NCBI GenBank assembly: GCA_944989445.1
Contig: CALYLW010000069.1
Coordinates: forward strand, 62,001-126,000
Reading direction: 5' to 3'
Source: Ampullaceana balthica
Lineage: Eukaryota > Mollusca > Gastropoda > Lymnaeidae
DNA length: 64,000 nt
Both the position numbers and the translations under genes were made by a program. The notes under the pieces were generated by a model. That model saw nothing but the letters and a program-made list of their open reading frames with translations, was not told where the DNA came from and searched no databases. Positions 24,601 through 37,871 of this stretch are shown here, piece by piece; positions within the stretch are counted from its first letter, which is position 1, and each line of letters begins with the position of its first letter.

Positions 24601-27600
24601 TTTGTAAATTTATTTACAGTCAAACCGCTTAAGTCGACGGCGTTGGGGTATGAAAAATGGCATAGAGATAACCGACGATCGAGTTAAAACGAAAACCAAT
24701 ATGGCGGCAAAATATTAACATGCGCTTGAAATTTCTTTATGTACGTGTCGTGGTGTGCGTTAATTAGTGATGGGACGATTAATCAGAATCATATCGGAAT
24801 ATCAGGACCCTATTTCTTCACTCTTTCTTACGGTTGTTAAGACCGTTCGTTTTTAAGGACCGTTTAAGTTTAAATATAACGCCGTTTTGCGGTGATTCCC
24901 AGATTGAGCGATACTGTGCCTACGAAGCCACTTGCATGATTTTCGTTACAAGCTACACAAATAAGTAACCTACACATCCCCTAATTGTCCCCAAACCGTT
25001 CTCTTCCTAATCATCTTCTTTGGGTCCATCCCCTCAGCTTACAATGGACTTTTAATGGTCTATCGTGACCTATATATGACTCATGACAAAGCGAACTCTT
25101 CTCTATATAAACGTACACAAATAAATTAGGTACTCCTTTTGAACTTTCAACTTTGACATATTTTAATTAATTCTAACCAATAGTTAAATGGCTTTTGCAC
25201 ACGGCCACTTCTATGAATGAAACAATGAGAACAAAGCAGTAGTGCAGTACATGTAATAGAGTCAAAATGAGGTTGAAGGATGAATGGTTGCCAATGACAA
25301 CAAGTCTGCACACGGTACATTTTATTATTCCATACGATACCCTCAGCTTACAATGGACTTAGAATTCCTTCGGTAACTTGATGCTAATAGGACTAACCAA
25401 CAACAATGGTGTGGGAGATTGAGAGTGGGGGTGGGTAAACTGTCTGTAGTCTGTTATATATTTTAAAATCTGGGGAGCCTTGTTTACAGTAAGCAGCCTA
25501 TGATTTTGGTATCGTCCCATCACTAGCGTTAATAAATGATAATGTTCATGCACGTGTTTTTGGAGTTTTTGTTAACACAACAGCATTACCGTTATTTGTT
25601 TGATGAAGCTATCGGCATGCTATAAAATTGTACATACATGTTTGCTAACAACAAAAGGTATATGTGCACCAACTAACAGCAGAAATTTACAAATTTAAAA
25701 TAAAAAACAACGTCTATTATCGATAAAAACTTTTATTATTCTCCAACACATCTCTGAAACGTATCGTATATGCAGTTACTTTGGTTTCTTTAAAAAGTCT
25801 ATAATGCTTTGTTGCCTTTTGCCTTTAATAGTCTGCTTAAAAACAAATGCTTCAATATTATTTATGCTTTCTAAAACAGTGTCATCTCCTACAAAAGAAC
25901 CATACCGTCGAATTTTCAGTAGGCTATCTACTACCTCACCAGCTGAGGGAATTGGTTCCCTATTTTCGTCCGCATCTTCTTTATCTTCTTTGTCATTGTC
26001 GCATGCAGATGTGCTTGCCTGTGCTGACTGCACACTTGATAGAATGTCTTCATCGGTGATCACGCCATCAGTAACGACGTCTTTGTCGATTTCTATGTAA
26101 TCTCGGAATTCCTGGACAGTGATGGCTAACTCCTGTGCCGCCTCTTCCAAGGTAGCATCTGTAAGGCTTGATTTTTCTGCTACTTCCGCGGGTTCTTCTG
26201 CGGCTGCACGACACTGTGCCTGAAAGTTATCATCAGTAATATCCTGAATGACGAAGTGCATCCAGCTGTTTGAGATTGTTTCCTTCTTCACGTTATTCCA
26301 GGCTGATCTCAGGAAGTTCATTGCATCTAGAAGGGAAGGGGTGTACTTTGCCTTCATTTCATCATGGAGCAGATATTGGCGCATTAACATTTTCCTGTAG
26401 TACACCTTAAGAGCTTGGATTATCTAGTACACCTTAAAAGAGCTTGGATTATCCCCTGGTCCATTGGTTGGAGTTTACTCGTTGTGTTAGGTGGGAGGTA
26501 AAAGATCTTAATGGCCTTGAGACCAGGAACATCTGGATGAGCTCTACAGTTGTCCACAATCAGTGCCACCTTCCTTTCCTCTGCTTGGAACTTCCTGTCC
26601 CACTTTTTCACCCATGCACTGAATAGATCTCCTGTGATCCGGGCGCTTGGCTGGCCATCGTAATCACATGGGAGAACTTTGGTCTGCTTTAAGCATCTGG
26701 GATTCTTGGACTTTCCTATAACGTAGAGCGGGAGTTTTTGGCTTCCATCCATGTTAGCAGCAACTAGCACAGTAAGTCGGTCCTTCGACTTTTTTCCACC
26801 GCGACAAGCCTCCCCACGAAATGCCATAGTCTTGTCTGGAAGGCATTTCCAAAACACCCCAGTTTCATCAGCATTAAAAATGTTCAGAGTCTCATAGGTA
26901 TCCAAAATTGTGCGCATTTGAGTCTTCAGCCATGAAGCCACTTGTTCCTGTTGAACCGCAGCGCTCTCTCCACAAATGGCTTTGAAGATAATGTTGTGCC
27001 TCTTTTTGAAACGATAGAGCCACCCTTGACTTGCTTTAAAGTCAGAGTGTCCTAGCTTTGCAGCAAGGATGTCCGCCTTCTCCATCAGCAAGGGGCCATT
27101 GATGGGAAGGTTTGTTGCTCGTGTATTTGTGAACCATTGAAACACGGCATCGTCGACATCTTTGCGCTCAGCCACTCTAAGTCTTTTTCTTGCTGGATCA
27201 AAGACAGATTTCTCGTACATTTGCTTTATCACGTCGGCCTTCTTTTTCCACCCTGAAATGGTGTTTGCTGGAATGCCATGCTGACGACTAAGGTCTACCG
27301 TTTTTTTTTCCCTTTTTCTAGCTGCAGTATGATATCATACTTTTTCTCTAATGACTGATTTTCCAGTTTTCTCTTACCTCCTCCAGACATTTTTAGAACG
27401 AAAAATAAAACAACAGAATAGCTACAGGATGTTATCTTTGAGACAACAAGATCAACAAGAGTGTGTGAACTGTTATTGAACGATCAATTTTATTGGTTAG
27501 CTAGCATAAACGTAACCAATCGTAAAACTTTTTATAAGACGAGCGCGAAAATACGGAAGTGAGATGGTGAGTGGCAACGATAAGTAACATTTTCAAAAGC

Positions 27601-30600
27601 TGGCGATTTAAGTTAGCAACACTGGTCTCAACACAAGTGGGCTGTGACGTCACCAGTACACCTCGCAAGGCTGAGACTTTTTCGTGGCCTTGTTGGTTAT
27701 AAAATAACTAAGAAGAACAACAGCTGGTGATTAGCATAGTACCAGAAGTAACACATGCCTCAAAGCAAGTGGGCTGTGACGTCACCAGCACACCTCTCAA
27801 GGCTGAGACTTTTTCGTGGCCTTGTTGGTTATAAAATAACTAAGAAGAACAACAGCTGGTGATTGGCATAGTACCAGAAGCAACACAGCGCTGAGATCAA
27901 AACGCAAGTGGGCTGTGACGTCACCAGCAGACGCTGGTGAGGCAGAAAATTGGTCCCTTCCTTTGGTTATAAAAAAAATCATAGCTAACATTTTCAAAAG
28001 CTGGCGATTGGTCATGGGGATCGAGATAACCAACCTTAAGTGGCAAATTTGACCCTTTTTGTGCTCGTGTTATGAGGTTTCGGCGACTTAAAAAAATCGA
28101 ATTAAACGACGAGAAAATGCTAAGACAAAGAGAGAATTTTGATGTTCCAATAAAAAACGTCGACATAATAGGGTGGTCGAGCTAACCGAGCTCGAGGTAA
28201 GTGGGTTCGACTGTATTATTAAACTTATTCTACAATATTGAACACAAAAATAAAAGGAGAGTTCTTAATTTGCATCAATCCACAAATAGAAATAAATACA
28301 TACACACTTACAGATTTGATCCAATAATAGCAGTATTTCATTAAAAACTGACAGCTAGCAACTTTGTTTTTGGGTCAGTGACCTATAAACATTGTAGTCA
28401 CTAAACAAATCAAAATGTTTAATTACAAGTGACTAGATAAAAACAAAACATTTTCTAAAAAAAATTTTAATTGAAGATTTCAACAAATTTGTCCTGAGAG
28501 AGGGTAAAGGGGCAGCATTTGTCCTACAGCCAGTCACTGGTCACCTGCAGCCGTTTGGTGAGAAGATTATTGAGGTCACCGCCTTTAATGACATGTGGGG
28601 AACCTACAAGGACAAGATCCGTGTTAAGGTAAATGTTGAATTACATTGTAAACAAAGAAAGTCAGTATGAATGGTGCTTGCTGCCATAAGAACTGTTGAG
28701 TGATTAACACCAGAGTTGTTAGATGACATGGCTTAAAATGAAATAAAAACGGAGGTGATGTTTTTTAATGTTAGCCTGTGGTATTGATGCTTTCTTTGAA
28801 GATTAAAACTTTGTTTTGAAGTTTATGTTATTTTAGTGGAAGATTTTATTTCTATTCAGGTTGGAGATCTTGAGCCAGGAGTTATTGAAATGATTATGAC
28901 TGTTATCGGCTGCCCATTGAGTTTCCAGATGACCATTGGTCAGCCTGATCAGAAGCCAATAGCAAGGTAAGGCTTCTTCTGGATAATCACCTTTTTGATT
29001 ACATTTGTATTTTTGATGGGCTTAGAAGATTTTTGCAAAAATATATGCTTTAAAATGTTTCTTTCTTCCTGCAGTTGATTATGTAGTTTCTTTCTTCCTG
29101 CAGTTGATTGTGTAGTTTCTTTCTTCCTGCAGTTGATTGTGTAGTTTCTGTCTTACTTCAGTTGATTGTGTAGTTTGAGTGATCATAAAAACATCTCTGT
29201 GTTGTTCTACAGATTTGGATGTCACATGACTGGGGGAACTCCGACAACAAGGAAACTGAAAATCAATAATTCCAGTCCTGTTGGTGAGTTTAAAAAAAAT
29301 TTACTCGAGTTGAAGTCATGCACTAAATTATTAAACTGTTTACATTTATACTTTATCTGATATTGAATGAACAATGATCATGTCCTGCAGAATGATGTTC
29401 CTTTCCTAGAACACCAGTTTAAAAAGTGTAGCTATCTTTTAATACCAGAAACTTGTAAGGTTATATTGGTATTTTAAAACAGACATCCGCATTGACTGGC
29501 AGGGATTTGAGACATCATATGACTCGGAGAAGCTGATTGATTTCATAACATGTTTTGGTAGAAGTTTTCCACACGGTGTACAAAATCCAAAGAGTGAAGT
29601 CAGTGAAGACATGACACATGGTAATTGAAATAATTAGTAGATATTTGAAATGTCTTTTAAAAACTGAATTAGTAATTAAAACTCTTATAACTATTGGCTG
29701 TGGAGATAAAGAAAAAAATGGTTAAATTGTAATTTTAAAAAATATTCCAGTACTTTTAATATAAAACATTAAAAAAACTTTTCAACAAATTATTTATTTA
29801 TTTATGTCAGAACACTAAGGAAATTAGAATATGATAAAATGGAGAAGGAAATATTTATAATCAAGCAATTTACCTATGACAGAATTTTTGTTATGACAAA
29901 AATATATTGTTGCATATTGCTTAGAAAAAACAAATCTTTAATCTAGAAACAACTGATGTTGATGACCCTGGGAAGATCGTGTCTTGTTTCTTGAGGCCAC
30001 ACGAAGGAAACCCAATGCTCCAGCCTTTTAGTTTCCAACCCAAGCAGATGGTAAAATGATTGACCTTTACATTTAAATATGCTTCTCATGAATGTTGACA
30101 AAATTATTAATATTTTTGAAATAGAAGGGCTAACAGATTAATCTATATATGAAAACCTCTTTGGCTTACATCTTATCAGCTCACAGCATTTTGAACTATG
30201 TTCACCAAAAAAGATTGTATAGTTTTTTTTTAATGGATTAGGAAAATCTATTTTTCCCACTATAGAGATAAATACACAGTGGCGTAGCTAGACCTTTTGC
30301 CGCCCGGGGCGGTCTCCAATTTGCCGCCCTTTCTAAGGTAGTAGCGTCACGGTTTTTATAAATTAATAAACATAAATAAATAATTGTAATTGAAACAAAG
30401 TAAAGGTGGCGAAAATTTTTACCATTGGATGTCATATTTAAGTAAGCAGCAATAAAGGAGGCTAAATAAGATGTTATACCTATAAATACATATTGTATAA
30501 AAATACAAGATACTTTTTTTTAAAGGTTACTGAGGTTGCAGGTTCCCCCAATGAGACAAATATATTCCAAATTTACACCAAAAAATTATGAATTAATTAT

Positions 30601-33600
30601 TTTTTTATCAACAAATTGTGTGCATTAGTATGTAAACATATTATTTATAAATTTATTTTCCTAACTTTCATAGTAGAAAAATCGTGTATTATGCTATCAA
30701 AATTTAAATACTTTGTTCTATTGACAATTTTGCAAGATGTTTTAGTTTAGTCTTAATTTATACACTCATTGTGGAACGAAGATACTTTTTTTTATCAACT
30801 TCAGTTTAGAGAAGCTCCTTTCACAACTAGCGACACTGATAACAATATTTTTAAATAAAATTCTTAGCAAGATTACAATGTTGGTTACAGAAGTTTCCAA
30901 TCTATACTGTTGAATAAATTTTAATTAGATCAAGGGGACTTTTCCTCCATTTTTCCTACGCAATGCCTCTTTTTGTAGTATAGGTCCAGCCATAAAACCT
31001 GGATCATTTTTCTTTCAATATAGAACTGTTCTTTATCAATGTCAATCAAATCATTTATTTGACATTCAATTTCTTCATTTAGTAGGTTATATGGGATTAT
31101 ACGCGAATATTTTCTTGCAAGGTCATGCAATGTTTTAATTCCTTTATAATTCGATCCATGGATTAAAACATTTCTCGGTGTACTTCATGTTCTAAAGATA
31201 GGACAACTGATTGTGAATTTTCCTCACTCATGTGTTTTTCCCTTCGAACTCGGCGTTCAGTCGATGTCTTCATCTCTTCACAAATTCTTTTGGCTGCTAT
31301 AACAGCTTTTTGTATTAGCACATCTCTTTTTTCCATGAAATGGGTTTGCAAAGAATTTAATTTTATATGGCATTGGTGAACATTTAAGCCTTTTATTTGA
31401 AGGTATTTTTGAGCATCCCTTTGACGCGTGGAAGAATTTAAAAAATGAAAACAACTTTTCGATAGTTCCAAATAATGTTAAGGAATCAATAGCAGTACAA
31501 GCTGCATGTAAACATGCCAGGTTTAAAGAATGATTTGTGCATGCTACAAACTCTGACGGAAGCATTATCGTAAGCCTCTCCTCTGCAATTTTTTGTATCT
31601 AAACATTTTCTGATTTCTTTAAAATCATATTTGTGATTTCCTCACCAGTTTTCCTTTATTTGCTACAAAGTAGATAAACGATTCTACAACTTTAACTTCG
31701 CTGACATCAATAACTACGTATCTTTTAATTGACTAGTTTAATCTTTGTGGAAAATATCTGGAGTTCTGTCAAATATCATACAAAAGTTTTTAGCTTGCTT
31801 TATTTGGTCCATTATTGTTTTTCTCACTGCGCCTCTCAATAGGTCCATGAATTCATTTTGAATCATTTTCGACAAATAGGAGACACTATATTTATTACCC
31901 ATCTTAATTTTTACTAAATGTTCACATAATACTGGTTCGTACTTAGTCAACGAGCTCTATAAAATTTCCTCTTATTTTCAATTTAATTGATGTCTTCCTC
32001 ATGAATAATTTCACAATGACCCCTCAACGCCAAATATAGTTTTGCTAAGAATCTAATTATATCAAGTATGGTAATATTTTTCTATCATTTTTTCTTATTT
32101 CTTTATCAATATTCTGTTGTTGTCGTTTATCAAAAGTTGCGCCTTGTCCAATTCTTATGTCTAATTCCTTCCATTGGGAAATTGATCCAATGTGCAGTAG
32201 ACTCAACTCGTGTTGACTTATTTTGAGATTAAGTATTTGTTAAAACCATTTTCCGTGTTAAAATTTGATTGGAAAAGATCATCAAACAGTAAAAGGCAAA
32301 AAACAATATATAAATTTCTTCAATGGTGAATACACCATCCACGATCTTATCAAACTTTCACCATTATGCAAAATTTGGAGAATAAAAAACAACAATCGCG
32401 ATTAACCTTTCTTGTCAAAAATCGTAATAATTTTCAGTAAAATAGATTAATTCAAACTATCTAAACATTACTTTAATAGGATAGGCGTAACATTTTTATT
32501 GAAAAAACGTATTTTAATGAAACACACAAATTTTGTTTGTGCTACTTAAATGAAAAAAAAATAATACAAAATTAAAAAAATAAAAATAAATTACCTTAGA
32601 ATAATTTTCTGAAAACTGAAACAGTAATATAAATTACTACTTGCAAGTTAAACACAATATTTGAACCACAATGCCATGTAGGTACTTGTTCACGTATCAT
32701 TCTGTGCATGTCGAAAATCCACGCAATAACTGTCGCGGCGATATTAATAGTATATTCGGCCCAGCGGTGATGTGTTCTTTGTGTTGTTTTCTTATAAAAG
32801 TGTCATCTGTGATGTATACTGCTTAATTTTCAAAACAAATCGATACAATTTTTAAAGCGATTTTAAATTTCTTAACGGTTATGCGTTAGTTATAGCAAAC
32901 AGTATGTAATAAAAAAAACAATGTTGTGAGAATCCGTTAATTACGACTTGAACGTACGAATATTTTATTTTCAACCGGTTGTTCCTCTGTCAAAAGAAAA
33001 AGGGTGATTACCGAAAGGGCTATACTTTTCAAATTCCCCCAAATGCCGCCCCCCAAAATGTGTGCCGCCCGGGGCGGACCGCCCCCACGGCCCCCCCTAG
33101 CTACGCCACTGTAAATACACCATTGTAATTTTAATTTTATCTGGCAATGCTATAAATTTGCCTAACTAAAGGAGAAATCCTACTGCTTTGTTTAATATGA
33201 ATTTGGATCAGAATTCTGAGATTGGCAAGGTTTCTAAATTAAGAAATTCAACTGATTTCATTGCCATCTTTTTGTTAACAGAACTACAAGTTGTTCAGTA
33301 GTAACTTATTAGAGTTGAACCATGGTTGAAAATTAGTTTGTGTGGTTATTATTATCATAGTACCTATAAATTATAACTACAGATTAAGCTATCTACATGA
33401 TTTAGGGCTTAATAACTTAAATAAGTTTGTGAAGATGGGACAATGGTATTACATTTACTTATTTTAAAACAATATTAACATGCATTACTAAAGTTATCTT
33501 AATAAATTGATACATTTTTATAAATAATCCAAATTGCTTTCAAATTGGTAATTGAAATCAATTTTTAAAAATTGCAACTGACCAGTGTAAAAAAAATACA

Positions 33601-36600
33601 AATCTGATTAAATTCTACTAACAGAAAAGGTAATTTTATCTTGACAGGTAGGCATGTATTTATTAATTTTCAGAAGTCGAAGACATTATAAGAAATATAT
33701 AATGTAAATGACAACATAAGTCTACCAAAAAAAAACCAACAAACAAACAAAACCAAAAAAAAACACAAACAAACAAAACAAACTATATAATGAAAAATTA
33801 TACTTAATAAGTATAAAATAATTGTACCTAAAAGTTTTAGAGTGATCTTACTAGAATAACCAGGGTGATACCCAAACACTCAATGTTCTTTGTTACAACT
33901 CAATTAGAGATCAACAACTGGTTTAAAATGGAGGTGCTCAATTTGAACACATGTAGTAACCATGGGGCAAGAGCAACATTGAATAATTCATATCATATTA
34001 CATGTATTTTACAGGCACAAATGTAGATTTTTCAGAAAAGCATGGATTTGAAATAATTTGTATAGCATAATTATTTTGTACTTTTTAGTCAAAGTGTACA
34101 AAGTTTTAGCTCAGTGAAGCCCAAGAAGAGGGTAAAAATTGAGCAGTAAAATTTGACCTGCCGAGGGTATTTGAGTGCCATTAGAGGTAACCTGTGCAAA
34201 TTTCATTCCATCAAGGGGAAGGATAGAAATTTAAGTTTCAAGATTTCATCCTGACTGATGTACAAATTTCAAAGCAAAAATAATTAAAGTAGAAGATAAA
34301 CTGGCAGTATTTTATTTGAATTATTCTTGTTTAAGTGTAGCAATAATTGTTGGATTTGTTTGAATTTATTATCTTTCTTGATACATTGTCAGGTTGTTCC
34401 TGGTTATGGCTTCAGTTATGTGAACTTGACCTTTACACCCCCAAAAGCAGCAGACGTCACTAAAGAGATAAACTATGATGGACTTGGCTTAGGATACTTA
34501 AGCCTGGATAATGAGGTTAAATGATGTGTTAACAAAGATCTCATATATGTTTTAAATTTTATAATTAAATATCTTATAGGCTGATAAATTATTGGCTGTG
34601 ATAAATAAAATATTTGATAATAGATAAGCCTAGTTTTTCAAACAAAGATATAAGTGAATTACAGGTACCGTAATTTATTTTATAAGATGCTATGGACTAT
34701 AAGACACACCTAAATTTTTTAAAGCAATTTTTAAAGAAAATAACATTTTAATTTTTAACATTAATTTAGAGCATAAGATGCACTTGACGTTTCAGGCAAT
34801 TTTTAAAGAACAAAGTGCATCTTTAAGTCCATAAAATATGGTATTGATAAATATAAAACAATAATAAAAAGTTAATTAAAATTAATAAATAAAATCTTTA
34901 ACAATATTTGTTGACAATAATTGTACAGGACAGTGACAAATCAAGAGTATCCCGGCTGGAAGGTTATGAAATTGATGCTCTTAAACTTCATTTTACTGCT
35001 AGTGTCAAGCCACCACTGTGAGTTGTTCATTTTAATCACTCTGAATGTGTAATAATATGAAGCTATTTGATATTGACATTTTTCATTGCCCTATTAAAGT
35101 TAAGAAAGCAGATTCAGCATTGTAATACCAAGTCTCATCATTGATCTTTTTAAAAAAAATCTGAACGCCTGTAAAAAACATTATTAAGCATTTATAAAAT
35201 AATAATGTGCTTCATGCAATTTGAGGGGGGAAAGAAAAAGGGGAACATTTGAATTTTCATATTATGACAATGGACTAAACAAAAGTATTAGAGAAGTTAA
35301 AACAAAAATGTACATACAATTTATTGCTGAAATACTGATTTATTACTTAGTTAGAATATTGAATATCCTCTGAGGATAATAATTATTAATGTATCTAAAA
35401 TTATTTTAGGCTAAAAAAGGGGAATAAAAATTCAGAAATAAATAAGGGGGGCAGTGTAAGTTTCTGTATATAAGGAGCATCTTAATAGATAAGATAATAA
35501 GATAAAGCTTGGTTGTTTAAATGATGAACTGTTTTGATGAAAGAGAATAATCATAATCCTTTAAACTTTTGCTAGAAATTTTGAGAATACTTCTATAATT
35601 AAACCAGAATAAATATGTATGTATATATTTTAATCTTGATCATTTACCACTTTGTGCTAATTTATTGAATTGAAATACAATGGCTTACTATAAATGAAAC
35701 TTGTTGATTGTATGTGCATGACAGGCTTACTGTAGAAGAAGCTGATGAGGAGGGTTTGGTATTTAGAGCGGCCATGAGTGACATCATGCGCAATGGCAAG
35801 GTGAGTAAAATTTCAGGGGCTACGGCATAAATGTATAACACAAAGAATAGGAACCCATTCCATTCATAACATTATTTAACATGTCCTTTCATCATCTCTA
35901 AAATAATTTAATAACTCTAGCAAAAACGCTCAAATATATGTCATAAAAGATTCAGTGACAAGAAAAAATAGAAGGAAAAATCTAGAAATTTTACATGTCA
36001 ATTATTGTATGAAAAGATAAATAACTTTTTTTTTATATATCTAGGTTTTTTGTATAAATTTGAAAAGAATTGTAAAAAAAAATTAAACAAAAAATTTATT
36101 GTTTTATATAGGCAGGCCCAAGCCCTACATTGGCTGTAGCACCACAGGGATGGATAGATTCTTATATATATCATTACTGTCTACCATCCTCTACCTCTGA
36201 TAAATCATAATATAACAAAATGATTAAAAAAACTTTATATTATATGTGGACTGCTCTTTAAGATGTGGGGGATGAAGAACATAAAATTTCCTGTCAATAA
36301 TTTATAGAAGAATTTATGCAAGTTCATTTATCACCAGGCGGTGTCAATTATGTAAGAAAATTTGTCCTATTAGGCAGCCATAATCAATGTAACAAAAGTT
36401 TCTTTTCTTGTAAATACTCAGGTGTCACAACAGGCTCACAAACTGTCCTTGTTAAAGCTCACCAACGACACATTTACCCCACTGTCATTTAAGCTAAGAG
36501 TTAAAGAACCGTTTCTGTTAGTAGACCTTGACCCATCCATAAGTGTTGAAGCCAGATCAAGTGCTTTAGAAACATCAGTTTGCACGCTGAATCCAAGAGA

Positions 36601-37773
36601 TCACATCATGGTATGGCTTCTAAATATTAGACCTAATAAGTTAATTAAAATTATTTCAGTATTAAATATCATATTCATAATAAAGACGTAGGTGGAGGTA
36701 TTATCATGTACAGCCAAAGCAATATTTTTTTTATTAGTGAAGAATTACTCTGAAGATAAACTATAAGCATTATTTTATTTATGTAGCATGGTCGGATCAT
36801 TTTGTTGTTCTTTTATTTAGGTAAATGTAGCCTTCATAGTTTCCAAGGCACTGATAAATGTGATTGCTAGGGCAAGAGCTGACAACTGCCTAGAATTCCA
36901 AAAACAATTAATTATTCTATTTGAGAATGGCTCTAAACAGGTACGTGCTATCAAATAAAGTCTCAATAAAATTTTAAGTTTGGGAGTAGCTACAAATTTT
37001 TGAATGTGTGTTTGAAAAATGTGGATGCAAATTATGATATTGCAGTTAAGTAAATTTCATTGCAAGCAAGTGAATTGTGCTGTATTTTCTATAAAGCCAA
37101 ATACTGAATAACTAAAAAGAAAATTGCCTTGTCCATTTAAAAAAAGTTATGGCACGTATATACACAAATTATACATTTTGAAAATGTAATCATTTCTTAT
37201 AATTACATACTAACAACTTCGTAGTTGTAATTTAAGCAATAAAATAGAAACAGAGAATTTAAATAAAATACAATGCCCAGTTTGTGTGGTTGGGGGGTGG
37301 GGTAGGGTTCATAAATTTAAGTATATTTTCATAAAACCTACTAAGCGCCGCAATGCTTAGGGTACTTAGTTATTTTATTTATTATCTAGTTTTCTTATTA
37401 CTACAACAGAAAGTTCCCCTCCTTGGGATTCTTGCAGTGCCTCAATTTGAGATCTCTACTGAAATTGTGGATTTTGGATATTGTCTTGTGGGACAGAGAC
37501 GTCAGATGGAAATTTTCATTACTAACTATTCTTCCTCAGACTGCTACTGGAGCATTGAAATAGGTAGGATAATCATTGTTTCGAATGTAATTTTATACTT
37601 TTTACTTGGTGTAACTGATTTAATGACTGCATAAAGGTTATTACCCTTGTTTATGAGAATCGATTTTATTTGTTTATTCTCTTTTTTTCGCATTCTTTTA
37701 TTTAAATGTACATGGGTAGGATTGATTTTTGATGGAAAAAACTGTTTAAATAAATAAATAAATATTATTAATG

Positions 37774-37871
<98 letters not shown>

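Larger units (their letters stand above)
24617..28213 (-). mobile_element. Tigger (pogo superfamily) DNA transposon, full length
   Basis: 3,597 bases between TA dinucleotides (24615-24616 and 28214-28215). Left end is CAGTCAAACCGCTTAAGTCG; the complement of the right end begins CAGTCGAACCCACTTA. Copy 1 keeps the unoccupied site (TTTATTTATTATTAAAC near 8908-8925) with a single TA, which proves both ends. It holds a broken CENP-B-like transposase on the minus strand and a nested hAT MITE. It is a single clean insertion in the intron between E9 and E10. Confidence 0.95.
19293..30265 (+). repeat. Duplicated exon block, copy 2 (in-frame copy)
   Basis: Counterpart of 3625-10935. It is longer only because a 3.6 kb Tigger element sits between E9 and E10. 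Its left edge coincides with the end of a GGGCCC-repeat unit. Its right edge lies 11 bases before a hAT insertion at 30277. Exon E0 upstream and E15 downstream join it in frame, so this copy belongs to the expressed gene. Confidence 0.95.

Noticed and set aside
25804..26100. + strand frames opposite the Tigger transposase
   Set aside because: Shadows of the minus-strand transposase tail.
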